The notes: generated by a model not told the origin, from the sequence alone. DNA of 64,000 nt from Bradyrhizobium sp. WSM3983 (GCF_000473045.1 NZ_AXAY01000001.1:392931-456930), one strand, 5' to 3'. Counted from the first letter of the stretch, positions 48,907 through 57,407 are shown. Made by a program: numbers and translations.

Positions 48907-50097
48907 ATGCCGGCCTCAGTCCTCGTCCTCAATTCGGGCTCGTCGAGCATCAAGTTCGGCCTGTTCGATATTTCGGCGAGCGAGCCGGTCCTGCTCTGCA
49001 AGGGCCTGCTCGACGAGCACGAGGCGAAGCCCCGGCTCGTCGTGAGGGGCCCTGCAGGCGAGGATTTGTTCGAGAAGCGGAGGGAAGGGACGGATGCCGA
49101 CGGCAGCCATCTGTTCGCCGACGTGCTCGCCTTTATCGAGGACCGGTACGGCGCCGACAGCTTGGGCGCGGTCGGCCACCGCATCGTCCATGGCGGGCCG
49201 GATTTTTCGGGCCCAGTCGAGCTGACGGACGACGTCTACGCCAAGCTCGACCAGCTTACGCCGCTGGCACCGCTCCACCAGCCACGCTGCCTCGCGCCCG
49301 TCCGCACCATCGGCGCGATCAGGCCCGACCTGACCCAGATTGCCTGCTTCGACACTGCCTTTCACCACGGCCTAGCGCCGCCAGTCAGCCGCTTCGCGAT
49401 TCCGAGGCGCTATGAGGAGCGCGGCGTCCGGCGCTACGGCTTTCACGGCCTCTCGTTCGAATATGTCGCGGGGCGCCTCGCCGAGATCGCGCCCGGGTTG
49501 GCGCCCAAGCGCACCGTCATCGCACATCTCGGCAATGGCGCCAGCCTCTGCGCACTCCGCGACGGCCATAGCGTCGACACCACGATGGGCCTGACGCCGC
49601 TCGACGGGCTGGTGATGGGCACGCGCTGCGGCACCATCGATCCCGGCGTCCTGCTCTATCTGCAACAGCACGAGAAGCTGTCCGTCGAGGACGTCCAGCA
49701 CCTGCTCTATCACGAGTCCGGCCTGCTCGGCGTCTCCGGGATCGCCTCGGACATGCGCACCCTGCTCGCGAGCGGCGAGCCGGCGGCACGTGAGGCAATC
49801 GATCTCTTCGTCTTCCGCGCGGCGCAGGAAGTGGCGGTGATGGCCAACACGCTTGGCGGGCTCGACGGCCTGGTCTTCACCGGCGGCATCGGCGAGCATA
49901 GCAAGGAGGTCCGGAGCGCCATCGGTGAGCGCCTCGTCTGGCTCGGCTTGCGCATTGACGCCGTTGCAAACGATGAGGCGCGCGAGCGCATCGATGCCAT
50001 AGACAGCACGGTCAAGGCGTTCGTCATTCGCACCGACGAAGAGATGACGATGGCGCGTCATTGCGCGGCGAAGCTGCGCCAACGACGAGCCATATGA
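48907..50097 (+). CDS. ackA: Acetate kinase
   Basis: A 396-aa ASKHA-fold kinase that converts acetyl phosphate + ADP to acetate + ATP. LVLNSGSSSIKFGLFDI at the start, GHRIVHGGPDFSGPVELTD, FDTAFHHG, YGFHGLSFEYVAGRL, and HLGNGASLCALRDGHSVDTT with GGIGEHSKEVR near the end match AckA. Its place 4 nt after xfp indicates acetyl phosphate from phosphoketolase is its substrate. No pta gene is in the window. Confidence 0.96.
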   Translation: MPASVLVLNSGSSSIKFGLFDISASEPVLLCKGLLDEHEAKPRLVVRGPAGEDLFEKRREGTDADGSHLFADVLAFIEDRYGADSLGAVGHRIVHGGPDFSGPVELTDDVYAKLDQLTPLAPLHQPRCLAPVRTIGAIRPDLTQIACFDTAFHHGLAPPVSRFAIPRRYEERGVRRYGFHGLSFEYVAGRLAEIAPGLAPKRTVIAHLGNGASLCALRDGHSVDTTMGLTPLDGLVMGTRCGTIDPGVLLYLQQHEKLSVEDVQHLLYHESGLLGVSGIASDMRTLLASGEPAAREAIDLFVFRAAQEVAVMANTLGGLDGLVFTGGIGEHSKEVRSAIGERLVWLGLRIDAVANDEARERIDAIDSTVKAFVIRTDEEMTMARHCAAKLRQRRAI

Positions 50098-50175
50098 CGG
50101 TTGGATGAATGATCTGGCGCAACAGCCGCGCCGCCGTTTCGCGGCATAAAGCCGGCACCCAACGTTGGACAGGTC

Positions 50176-52104
50176 ATGAAAACTCACATCATCGAAGAGC
50201 TCGGACAAGGCGACATCCTGCTGCCGGCACTGGTGGCGGAGGGGCTCGCCGCCAACGACCGCATCAAGGTACGGATGAGCGCGCTGCAGGCGGCAGCCCA
50301 GCACGCGCAGGAACCCGATCGACCGGCCAGCGAGCTTGCCATCGAGAGCCACGCGGCCGGCATCGCGCCTGCAGCGATCGCAACGCTGATTGGCGGCGCC
50401 CATTTGATCGGCCCGTCCCGGCTCGCCGCACCGAACCTCGCGAAGCTGATGAAGGAGATCCGGGACGACGCCGCAGCCATGATCCGCGCGATCAGCGCCG
50501 GCACGCCGTCCGCAGGCGAGAAAGCCGAGGCACGGCTGATTGCGGTCCGCAGCGCGGGACTGCTCGACGCCACCAACGAAATCGATCTCGCCCGCATAGC
50601 CCGCCTGACCGGCGTCGCTGAAGCGGCCGGCGACAGCCTGCATCGCCTGGTGATGGATCTGCACAAGGCGCTGAACAAGCTTGCGGCAACCTGCTCGGAG
50701 GAAACGCTCGGTGGCGCCCATGTGTTCGGGCTGCATGGCGAAGACCGCACCGCAGTCGAAGCCTTCACGAGCGGCCTGAACGAGACGCGCGGGCTGAAAT
50801 TCAACCATCCCGGTCTCGACACGATGGCGACCCGCTCGGGCGGCCGGCTTTTGATCCAGAACGACATCGGCACCACCGACGCCCACGTCGTGGTGATAGC
50901 GGTCAAGAAGAACGCAGTGACCGTCACCTACACCGATGTGCATCTGGCGCGGGCAAAGTTCTTCATCTCGCTATTCGACAAGTTCGACGCGACCTGGAGC
51001 GGGCTCGACCGCCACACGGCCGCGGGACTTGGCGAAGACAATTCGTTCTATCTCGTGACGGGCCAGTACCAGCCGGCTCACGCCGCCGATCGCGATGAAT
51101 TCCTGGCAGCGGTCGGCGCCGCGCTGGTTTTCCTGATTGACTGGAACAAGGCCCGCAAGCTGCTCCGGACCTGGGTCGCCAAGGACGATGCGGCGCGCAT
51201 CCTGGAATGGGCGGCGCGGCACCGGATCGGCCATCGCGGATTCCTGGAGCTCGGCGGCAACGAGTTGCTGGGCTCCGCGGTGCGGAACGCCGCACCGGCA
51301 CGGATCGGCTTCGGCGAGCGGCTCGACCAGGCACTCGGCCGCAGCGCCGCGATCGATTTCCTGAAGGCGGCGCTGCGCGTCTCCACCGAGGCGCTGCTCG
51401 CAGGCCGCTCCGTGAGGATGGTGCGCGATCAGATTGAGGCCGACCTGGTGCGGCACCTGGAGCGGGTCGACGGTGCCCTGCTTGCAGCCGTGCTGCGCCA
51501 GATCGGGCTTGCCCATGATCTCGTGGCGGCGATTTCGCGCCATATCTCCGCGCTTCAGGCCGGCCAGCCAGCCGACCGCGGGCTGCTGGCGCGGCGCTGC
51601 ACCGCGATCGAGCAGAAAGCCGACCGCATCGCGCTGGAAACCCGAAAGGAGATCGACCGGCTCAATGCGCGGCCGACGATCGGGCAGTTGATCGATCGCG
51701 CCGAAGAGGCCGTCGACGAACTGGAGCAGGCGGCATTCATTGCCTCCCTCATGCCCGAACGCACCGATCCTTCATTGCTGGCCGCACTCGCCGAACTCTG
51801 CTCGATCGCGATGACCGCGACCGAGGTCGCGGCCTGCGGTGTCGCCGCGGCGACAGACGTGCCGGAAGGTCGGCGCGCGGATTCCGAGGATGCGCTGTCC
51901 GCCGTGACCCGCCTGATCGATGCCGAACATGCCGCAGACGGCCAGGAGCGCGCAACCACCGCGCTCGTATTCGGCGGCGGCTTCGACGTCGCGACCTCGC
52001 TCTCGGTGCTCGAGTTCGCGCGGGCGATCGAGCGCGCCACCGACCGGCTCGCCGGCTTCGGCCATTTGTTGCGCCGTCACATCATGATTGATCTCGCGGC
52101 ATAG
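50176..52104 (+). CDS. Unrecognised protein with PhoU/DUF47-like C-terminus, in the phosphoketolase operon
   Basis: A 642-aa soluble, mostly helical protein that I cannot name. The C-terminal part (about 440-640) resembles DUF47/PhoU helical bundles: AIEQKADRIALETRKEIDRL, then IDRAEEAVDELEQAAFIASL, and near the end LEFARAIERATDRLAGFGHL. The middle (about 180-340) looks like a mixed alpha/beta domain, e.g. RSGGRLLIQNDIGTTDAHVV and VTVTYTDVHLARAKFFISLF. It has no transmembrane helix. PhoU/DUF47 proteins regulate phosphate transport or polyphosphate-linked processes. It is 78 nt after ackA; the truncated dikinase starts 10 nt after its stop, so these two are likely partners. No ATP or catalytic motif is obvious. 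Confidence 0.7.
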   Translation: MKTHIIEELGQGDILLPALVAEGLAANDRIKVRMSALQAAAQHAQEPDRPASELAIESHAAGIAPAAIATLIGGAHLIGPSRLAAPNLAKLMKEIRDDAAAMIRAISAGTPSAGEKAEARLIAVRSAGLLDATNEIDLARIARLTGVAEAAGDSLHRLVMDLHKALNKLAATCSEETLGGAHVFGLHGEDRTAVEAFTSGLNETRGLKFNHPGLDTMATRSGGRLLIQNDIGTTDAHVVVIAVKKNAVTVTYTDVHLARAKFFISLFDKFDATWSGLDRHTAAGLGEDNSFYLVTGQYQPAHAADRDEFLAAVGAALVFLIDWNKARKLLRTWVAKDDAARILEWAARHRIGHRGFLELGGNELLGSAVRNAAPARIGFGERLDQALGRSAAIDFLKAALRVSTEALLAGRSVRMVRDQIEADLVRHLERVDGALLAAVLRQIGLAHDLVAAISRHISALQAGQPADRGLLARRCTAIEQKADRIALETRKEIDRLNARPTIGQLIDRAEEAVDELEQAAFIASLMPERTDPSLLAALAELCSIAMTATEVAACGVAAATDVPEGRRADSEDALSAVTRLIDAEHAADGQERATTALVFGGGFDVATSLSVLEFARAIERATDRLAGFGHLLRRHIMIDLAA

Positions 52105-52114
52105 GGAGACCACG

Positions 52115-53743
52115 ATGCATATCCTACGTATCGGCGCCGACGCGACCGAAACGCGCTGCGCCGAAGACATCGGCGCCAAGGCGGCCAACCTCGCCCGCAT
52201 GGCGGCGCGCGGCCTGCCGGTGCCGCCCGCTTTCGTGCTGCCGGTCAAACTCTGCGCGGACATCATCGCCGGGCATGCTCATGCGGAGAATCATCTTCGC
52301 GATGGCCTCAAGGAAGGCATCGCGTTCCTGGAACAGGCGACGGGCAAACGCTTCGGCGACCGGCGCGAGCCGCTGCTGGTCTCGGTGCGCTCGGGCGCTG
52401 CGCGATCGATGCCGGGCATGCTCGACACCGTCCTCAATGTCGGCTGCACGCAGGATGCGGTGCACGGCCTGATCCGCGCGACCGGCCGCCCGCGGCTCGC
52501 CTGGGACTGCCGGCGCCGTTTCCTGGAGAGCTTCGGGGAGACCGTGCTCGGGCTCGATGCAGCCGGGTTCGCAGCCCGCATCTCCGACCTGGTCGGAACC
52601 GAAGGCGCAGACAACGATCGCGAGCTCGACAGCGAAGCGCTGGAGCGGCTCGCCGGCGACGAACAGCTGCTGGTCGAGGATCATGCCGAAGGCCTGCTCG
52701 ACGACGCCGTCGCGCAGCTCGAAGCGGCGGCGCGGGCCGTCTACCGGTCATGGATGAGCGAACGGGCGCAGACCTATCGGAAACTCCACCAGCTCGAAGA
52801 TCTCCAGGGCACCGCCGTCACCGTGCAGGCAATGGTGTTCGGGAATGGCGGACTGGCATCCGGCGCCGGCGTGGCCTTCTCGCGCGACCCTTCGACGGGA
52901 GCACCACGCCCGATGATCGACCTCGTGCTCGACGCGCAGGGCGAAGACGTCGTGTCCGGGCGGCGGACGCCAGACACCGCGGATGCGATCAGGCGCGCGC
53001 TGCCGCGGACCGAGGTCGAACTTGGCGATATCCTCAAGCGCCTCGAGCGCGAATTCGGCGACGTCCAGGATGTCGAGTTCACGGTCGAGGATGGCAAGCT
53101 CTGGATTCTCCAGACCCGCTCGGCCAAGCGGACCCCGCGCGCCGCAGTCAGGATCGCGATCGATCTCGTGCATGAAGGCCTGATCGAGCAGAACGAAGCG
53201 CTGGACCGGATTGCCGGGATCGACCTTGCCTCGCTCGCCGTAACCTCGCTGGTCTCTGCCGGCCAGCCCGCGGCGACCGGCGTTGGCGCGTCCGGCGGCA
53301 TCGGCATCGGCCGTGCCGCCTTCTCGTCCGAGAGCGCCCAGCGCCTGTCGGCCACTGGCGAGCCGGTCATCCTGCTGCGCCCGGACACCAGCACCGCGGA
53401 CGTCGCCGGCTTCGCCGTGGCAGCCGGCATCGTCACGGCGGTCGGCGCGCGCACCTCGCACGCGGCGCTGGTGGCACGGCAGATGGGCAAGCCCTGCGTC
53501 GTCGGCTGCCACGCGCTCAAGATCGACCCCGTCGCGGGGCAGGCCCAGTTCGCCGACGCAACATTGTCGGAAGGCGACTGGATCACGATCGAGGGCGACG
53601 CGGGCCGGCTCTACCTCGGACGCTGCCGCACGGTCGAGACGCGGCCCGAAGCCGAGCTCGGCGAGATCGCGAGATGGCAATCATCGCAGGCTGGCGGCCT
53701 CGGCACGCCGGTCCGCGCCGCGGCTCAGTGTATGCCGCTATAG
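52115..53743 (+). CDS. PPDK-like protein lacking the PEP-binding domain
   Basis: A 542-aa protein matching the N-terminal two-thirds of pyruvate phosphate dikinase. ATP-grasp: IGAKAANLARMAARGLPVPP, LVSVRSGAARSMPGMLDTVL, VQAMVFGNGG, ILQTRSAKRTPRAA. Swivel domain: GARTSHAALVARQMGKPCVV with His449 and the Thr two residues before it. The protein stops about 30 residues after the swivel domain, where the PEP/pyruvate barrel starts in the full-length enzyme at 21810-24731. The stop is natural: the next gene is on the other strand and overlaps by 19 nt, so there is no remnant. It should accept phosphate from ATP on His449, but pyruvate cannot be its acceptor unless a separate domain helps. GGAG at 52105-52108 sets the start. 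Confidence 0.9.
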   Translation: MHILRIGADATETRCAEDIGAKAANLARMAARGLPVPPAFVLPVKLCADIIAGHAHAENHLRDGLKEGIAFLEQATGKRFGDRREPLLVSVRSGAARSMPGMLDTVLNVGCTQDAVHGLIRATGRPRLAWDCRRRFLESFGETVLGLDAAGFAARISDLVGTEGADNDRELDSEALERLAGDEQLLVEDHAEGLLDDAVAQLEAAARAVYRSWMSERAQTYRKLHQLEDLQGTAVTVQAMVFGNGGLASGAGVAFSRDPSTGAPRPMIDLVLDAQGEDVVSGRRTPDTADAIRRALPRTEVELGDILKRLEREFGDVQDVEFTVEDGKLWILQTRSAKRTPRAAVRIAIDLVHEGLIEQNEALDRIAGIDLASLAVTSLVSAGQPAATGVGASGGIGIGRAAFSSESAQRLSATGEPVILLRPDTSTADVAGFAVAAGIVTAVGARTSHAALVARQMGKPCVVGCHALKIDPVAGQAQFADATLSEGDWITIEGDAGRLYLGRCRTVETRPEAELGEIARWQSSQAGGLGTPVRAAAQCMPL

Positions 53744-54573
53744 ATCTGGAAGCAGCCGATCGCGACCTCGATCACGATCAGCACCACCACGGCGATCTCG
53801 AGCCGCAGCGAGCGCTGGGTGTCGATGATGTCGGTCAGCGCATCGGCTGTTTCCGCGACGACCGTCAGCTTGCGCTCGAGCGTGTCGAGACGCTCCTTCA
53901 GCTCGTACTCGTCTTCGAGACGCGCATAGAGCCGGTCGAGCTGCGGCTTTTCCCAGAGCGCATCGGGCTTTTCGGCAACCGCGACGCGGCCGGCGACGCG
54001 CTGCTGGACCAGCAGCGCGTTGCCGATGAGCTGCAGGATGCCCCTGCGCGGCCGCGACGTCCGGCCTTTCTCGGCGAGCTCGCGCGCAAAGGGCTCGATG
54101 ACATCGAAGACCGCAGCGACACGGCGCTCGTCGCGTGCCAGCGACGTGCTCTTGGCGAGCGCGTCAGCGATCAGCAGCAGCCGTTCGTCGGAAAATTTCG
54201 AGAGGTTGATCGGCCCGCCCGGCTGGATCGCCTCGGCGTTCTCGTCGTGGCATAGCTGCGCCTGCGCGGTCTCCTCCTCATGGGGGCTGAGCTCGCCGAT
54301 CACGCGCGACTTGAGACTGTCGATGAGGACCTTCTCCTCCGATGGCAACAGGCCGATCAGCACCACGACGCCGTAGCGGAAGATCACGGCAAGGCCGCCA
54401 TGGAGGCGGAAGGCCGCCGGCGTCGAGGACACCAGCGTGCCGATCTCGAGCCCTGACGGATTGATCCGTTCGCCCAGCATCACCGCGCGGATCCGCAAGG
54501 TCGGCCCGGCATCCGGCTTCGGCGATATCGGCGTCGCGCCAAGGGGAAGTTGATCGGCATTCATTGAACACAT
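53725..54573 (-). CDS. RMD1-family (DUF155) protein
   Basis: A 282-aa protein of the RMD1/DUF155 family, shared with mitochondrial Rmd1/Rmd8 and Sif2-type yeast proteins. Typical blocks: LARDERRVAAVFDVIEPFA, LIGNALLVQQRVAGRVAVAE, KPDALWEKPQLDRLYARLED, EYELKERLDTLERKLTVVAE. One C-terminal membrane helix (LEIAVVVLIVIEVAIGCFQI). The molecular role is unknown. Its 3' end overlaps the convergent dikinase gene by 19 nt. The ATG at 54573 is used; an ATG at 54564 (MNADQLPLG) is possible. Confidence 0.86.
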   Translation of the reverse strand: MCSMNADQLPLGATPISPKPDAGPTLRIRAVMLGERINPSGLEIGTLVSSTPAAFRLHGGLAVIFRYGVVVLIGLLPSEEKVLIDSLKSRVIGELSPHEEETAQAQLCHDENAEAIQPGGPINLSKFSDERLLLIADALAKSTSLARDERRVAAVFDVIEPFARELAEKGRTSRPRRGILQLIGNALLVQQRVAGRVAVAEKPDALWEKPQLDRLYARLEDEYELKERLDTLERKLTVVAETADALTDIIDTQRSLRLEIAVVVLIVIEVAIGCFQIYSGIH

Positions 54574-54868
54574 CTCGCTCTGTGCGACGGCTGTTGCACG
54601 ATTTTCCCATCCGCATGGGGACAGCGCCGTCGCCCGACGATATCGGCAGAGACAGGCCCCGTTTGAAGCTCACGAAGCCAAAATTCACCGAAACATTCGG
54701 CAAGGTGACCACCCCGCACACGACATATTCGGCTGCGATGGGCGCCCGGCGGTTTACCATCGCACGCCGAGCGGCCTGCGAAAAGTTGCACTCGGCACCG
54801 CAGCGTGTTTATGACAACATCATAACGAGTTACGCTTCTCCCGAATTGTGGACATCGAAGTCTCAATC

Positions 54869-55444
54869 ATGCTGAGCGTCATCATTCCGACCGAAGGCGT
54901 CGAGCAGACGGCGGTCGCAACTCTGGCCGCGCTGGTACCCGGTGCCGCGGCGGGCATCATCAAGGAAGTTTTGCTGGTCGACGGCACCCGCAACGGCGTC
55001 ATCGAACGCGTTGCCGACGTCGCCGGCTGCCGCTTCGTCGGCTGCGAGGGGTCTTCGCAAGGCGCGGCGCTGGCCGCCGGCGCGCTCCAGGCCCGTTCGC
55101 CCTGGCTGATGTTCCTCCCCGCCGGCGCAGTGCTGGACACCGGCTGGATCGACGAGACCACCCAGTTCATCCAGGCCGTCGCGGCCAGCGGCCGGGATCG
55201 CGCGGCCGTGTTCCGCTATGCCCGTTCGCCTTACTCTGATACCGGCTTCCGGGACGTGATGTGGTCGGTGGCGCGCAAGCTGGTCGGCCCTCTCGGCGAC
55301 CAGGGGCTTTTGATCGCGCGTGATCATTACGACCGGATCGGCGGCTACCCACCCCAGGCCCGCCGTTCCGAGGCACGGCTGATGCGGCGGCTCGGCCGCT
55401 CCTCCCGAACGCTGCTGCGCAGCCGGATCGTCATGGTCGGGTGA
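54869..55444 (+). CDS. Glycosyltransferase family 2-like protein without DxD
   Basis: A 191-aa protein with a GT-A N-terminal fold: MLSVIIPTEGVEQTAVATLA, KEVLLVDGTRNGVIERVAD, CRFVGCEGSSQGAALAAGAL. Where the metal-binding DxD is expected the sequence reads FLPAGAVLD, so the catalytic aspartates are missing and the enzyme may be inactive or metal-independent. It is shorter than usual (about 230 aa or more). ATG at 54869 is preferred; a GTG 21 nt upstream is also in frame. Confidence 0.7.
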   Translation: MLSVIIPTEGVEQTAVATLAALVPGAAAGIIKEVLLVDGTRNGVIERVADVAGCRFVGCEGSSQGAALAAGALQARSPWLMFLPAGAVLDTGWIDETTQFIQAVAASGRDRAAVFRYARSPYSDTGFRDVMWSVARKLVGPLGDQGLLIARDHYDRIGGYPPQARRSEARLMRRLGRSSRTLLRSRIVMVG

Positions 55445-55457
55445 GGCCGCCATATAC

Positions 55458-55491
55458 TTGCCAAAGTCAAATAATTATTTGACAATGGCAA
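55458..55491. promoter_or_regulatory. Candidate MarR operator, 34-bp dyad
   Basis: Core 16-bp perfect palindrome TCAAATAATTATTTGA at 55467-55482, with outer arms TTGCCA (55458-55463) and TGGCAA (55486-55491) on the same centre. 30 of 34 positions pair. It lies 15 nt before the MarR-GNAT start codon. Confidence 0.7.
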
Positions 55492-55506
55492 TTATTGAGG
55501 TGTCCC

Positions 55507-56436
55507 ATGCCAATCGACGGTGCCGGCGACCAGATCGCGGCGGTTCGCGCCTTCAACCGCTTCTATACCCGCAAGCTCGGTGTGCTCGACCAGCACCTGG
55601 GAAATAGCCCTTTTTCGCTCAGCGAGGCCCGCGTGCTCTATGAGCTCGCGCATCGCGACGACCTTGCGGCCAAAGAGATCGGAAACGAGCTTGGTCTCGA
55701 CCCCGGCTATCTCAGCCGCATCGTCCAAAGCTTCGACGAAAAGGGGCTGATCACACGAACGCCTCTGCCCGCAGATCGCAGGCAATACCAGCTCAGCCTC
55801 ACCGCCAAGGGCCGCCAGACCTTCGCCAAGCTGAGCCTGAGCTCGCAAAACGAGGTCGCCGCAATGCTGGCTCAACTTTCGACCAGCGATGCAACGCGGC
55901 TGACGCAGGCCATGGCGACCATTGAGACCGTGCTGGAGCAACGCCAGAGCCAGCCCGCGGCCGTTGTGCTGCGCAGCCATCGCATCGGCGACATGGGCTG
56001 GGTCATTTCCCGGCAAGCCGCCGCCTATGCCGCGGACTACAACTGGGACATCAGCTACGAGGCGCTGGTCGCCGAGATCTGCGCACAGTTCATCAAGAAC
56101 TACGACCCCGCGCGCGAGCATTGCTGGATCGCGGAAGTCAATGGCGAGCCGGTAGGCTCGATCTTTCTGGTCAAGGCCACGGACGAGATCGCAAAACTCC
56201 GCCTGTTGCAGGTGGAGAAGAAAGCGCGCGGGCTCGGTGTCGGCCGCGCGCTGGTCGAGCAATGCATCCAGGGCGCGCGCGAGAGAGGCTACAGCCGCAT
56301 GACGCTATGGACGCAGAGCATTCTGGTCGCCGCACGCGGCATCTATCAGAGCGCAGGATTCAAGCTGGTGAAGGAAGAGAAACACCACAGCTTCGGTGCC
56401 GATCTGGTTGGCGAGACCTGGGAGCGGGATCTCTGA
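55507..56436 (+). CDS. MarR-GNAT fusion protein
   Basis: A 309-aa fusion. Residues about 1-140 form a MarR winged helix (FSLSEARVLYELAHRDDLAA, KEIGNELGLDPGYLSRIVQS, FDEKGLITRTPLPADRRQYQ). Residues about 150-309 form a GNAT acetyltransferase with acetyl-CoA motif LLQVEKKARGLGVGRALVEQ and final strand WTQSILVAARGIYQSAGF. The fusion suggests that a small molecule or acetylation state controls DNA binding, or that the regulator acetylates its target; which is unknown. The dyad just upstream indicates autorepression. ATG at 55507, with GAGG about 9 nt before it. Confidence 0.9.
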   Translation: MPIDGAGDQIAAVRAFNRFYTRKLGVLDQHLGNSPFSLSEARVLYELAHRDDLAAKEIGNELGLDPGYLSRIVQSFDEKGLITRTPLPADRRQYQLSLTAKGRQTFAKLSLSSQNEVAAMLAQLSTSDATRLTQAMATIETVLEQRQSQPAAVVLRSHRIGDMGWVISRQAAAYAADYNWDISYEALVAEICAQFIKNYDPAREHCWIAEVNGEPVGSIFLVKATDEIAKLRLLQVEKKARGLGVGRALVEQCIQGARERGYSRMTLWTQSILVAARGIYQSAGFKLVKEEKHHSFGADLVGETWERDL

Positions 56437-56469
56437 TCATTTCGCAACGAGCGAGATGCGCATGAATGT

Positions 56470-56541
56470 GCCCTCGCCCCTTGTGGGAGAGGGCAGCGCC
56501 GTCAGAAGACGCGAACTCATCTGGGTGACGGGTCTCTCTCC
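56470..56541. repeat. Degenerate family F palindromic repeat
   Basis: Starts CCCTCGCCCCTTGTGGGAGA and keeps GGGTGACGGGTCTCTCTCC; the right arm is lost. Compare 4510-4630. Confidence 0.5.
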
Positions 56542-56552
56542 GCGAGTCTGGA

Positions 56553-56647
56553 ATCGTAGGGTGGGCAAAGGCGCGTCAGCGCCGTGCCCACCGATCCAGC
56601 ATTGCGACAGAAGTGGTGGGCACGCTTCGCTTTGCCCACCCTACGAT
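56553..56647. repeat. Palindromic intergenic repeat, family A (copy 4, inverted centre)
   Basis: ATCGTAGGGTGGGCAAAGGC at the left and TTCGCTTTGCCCACCCTACG at the right. The inner arms are swapped compared with copies 1-3 (GGCGC first, GAAGC last), so the element is in the other orientation. Confidence 0.88.
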
Positions 56648-56696
56648 ACTGGTTGGCCTGAGCTGGGAGTGGGATCTCTGACGATCCCGCAAGCGC

Positions 56697-57260
56697 TCAC
56701 ACCGTTGCGCCCTGCGCTTTCGGCCGTCGCAGATGCTCGTCCAGCCGTGGCATGATCTCGACGAAATTACAGGGGCGCGTGCGGTAGTCGAGCTGGGCGG
56801 CGAGGATGCCGTCCCAGCCATCGCGGCAGGCGCCGGGCGAACCGGGCAGGCAGAAGATGTAGGTCGCGCCTGTCACGCCCGCGGTGGCGCGGCTCTGGAT
56901 CGTCGAGGTGCCGATCTTGGCGTGGCTCAGCATGTGGAAGGCGATGGAGAAACCATCCATGCGCTTCTCGAACAGCGGCTCGATCGCCTCCGGCGTCACG
57001 TCGCGCCCGGTGAAGCCCGTGCCGCCGGTGGTGATGACGACGTCGACGCTGGCGTCGGCGACCCAACGGCGGATAACGGCGCGGATCGCCTCGACATCGT
57101 CGGTGACGATCTCGCGCGCGGCGAGATGATGGCCGGCCGCTGTGAGGCGGTCGGCGAGCGTCTGGCCGGACTTGTCATCCGCGAGCGCGCGGGTGTCGGA
57201 AACGGTGAGCACCGCGATGTTGAGCGGGATGAATTGTCTGGTTTCGTCGATGGGGGCCAT
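56697..57260 (-). CDS. moaB: Molybdenum cofactor biosynthesis protein B
   Basis: A 187-aa MoaB/MogA-fold protein that binds molybdopterin. Blocks: NIAVLTVSDTRALADDKSGQ, VITTGGTGFTGRDVTPEAIE, FEKRMDGFSIAFHMLSHAKI and IFCLPGSPGACRDGWDGILA. Length fits the MoaB type with a short C-terminal extension. No other mo genes lie nearby. ATG at 57260. Confidence 0.93.
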   Translation of the reverse strand: MAPIDETRQFIPLNIAVLTVSDTRALADDKSGQTLADRLTAAGHHLAAREIVTDDVEAIRAVIRRWVADASVDVVITTGGTGFTGRDVTPEAIEPLFEKRMDGFSIAFHMLSHAKIGTSTIQSRATAGVTGATYIFCLPGSPGACRDGWDGILAAQLDYRTRPCNFVEIMPRLDEHLRRPKAQGATV

Positions 57261-57270
57261 TTCTTTATCC

Positions 57271-57407
57271 TCTCGTGTCCCGGACGCGGTGCAGCGCGCT
57301 AGCGGTGCGCCGCAGGGCCGGGACCCAGTTGCGTGAGACCGGAAAGATGGGCCCCGGCTCTGCAGCGCACCGCTGAAGAAGCGCTGCGCTGCGTCCGGGG
57401 CACGAGA
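57271..57407. repeat. Palindromic intergenic repeat, family B (copy 3)
   Basis: TCTCGTGTCCCGGACGCGGT at the left and GCGTCCGGGGCACGAGA at the right pair perfectly at the ends. Between ypfJ stop and the moaB start on the minus strand. Confidence 0.87.
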
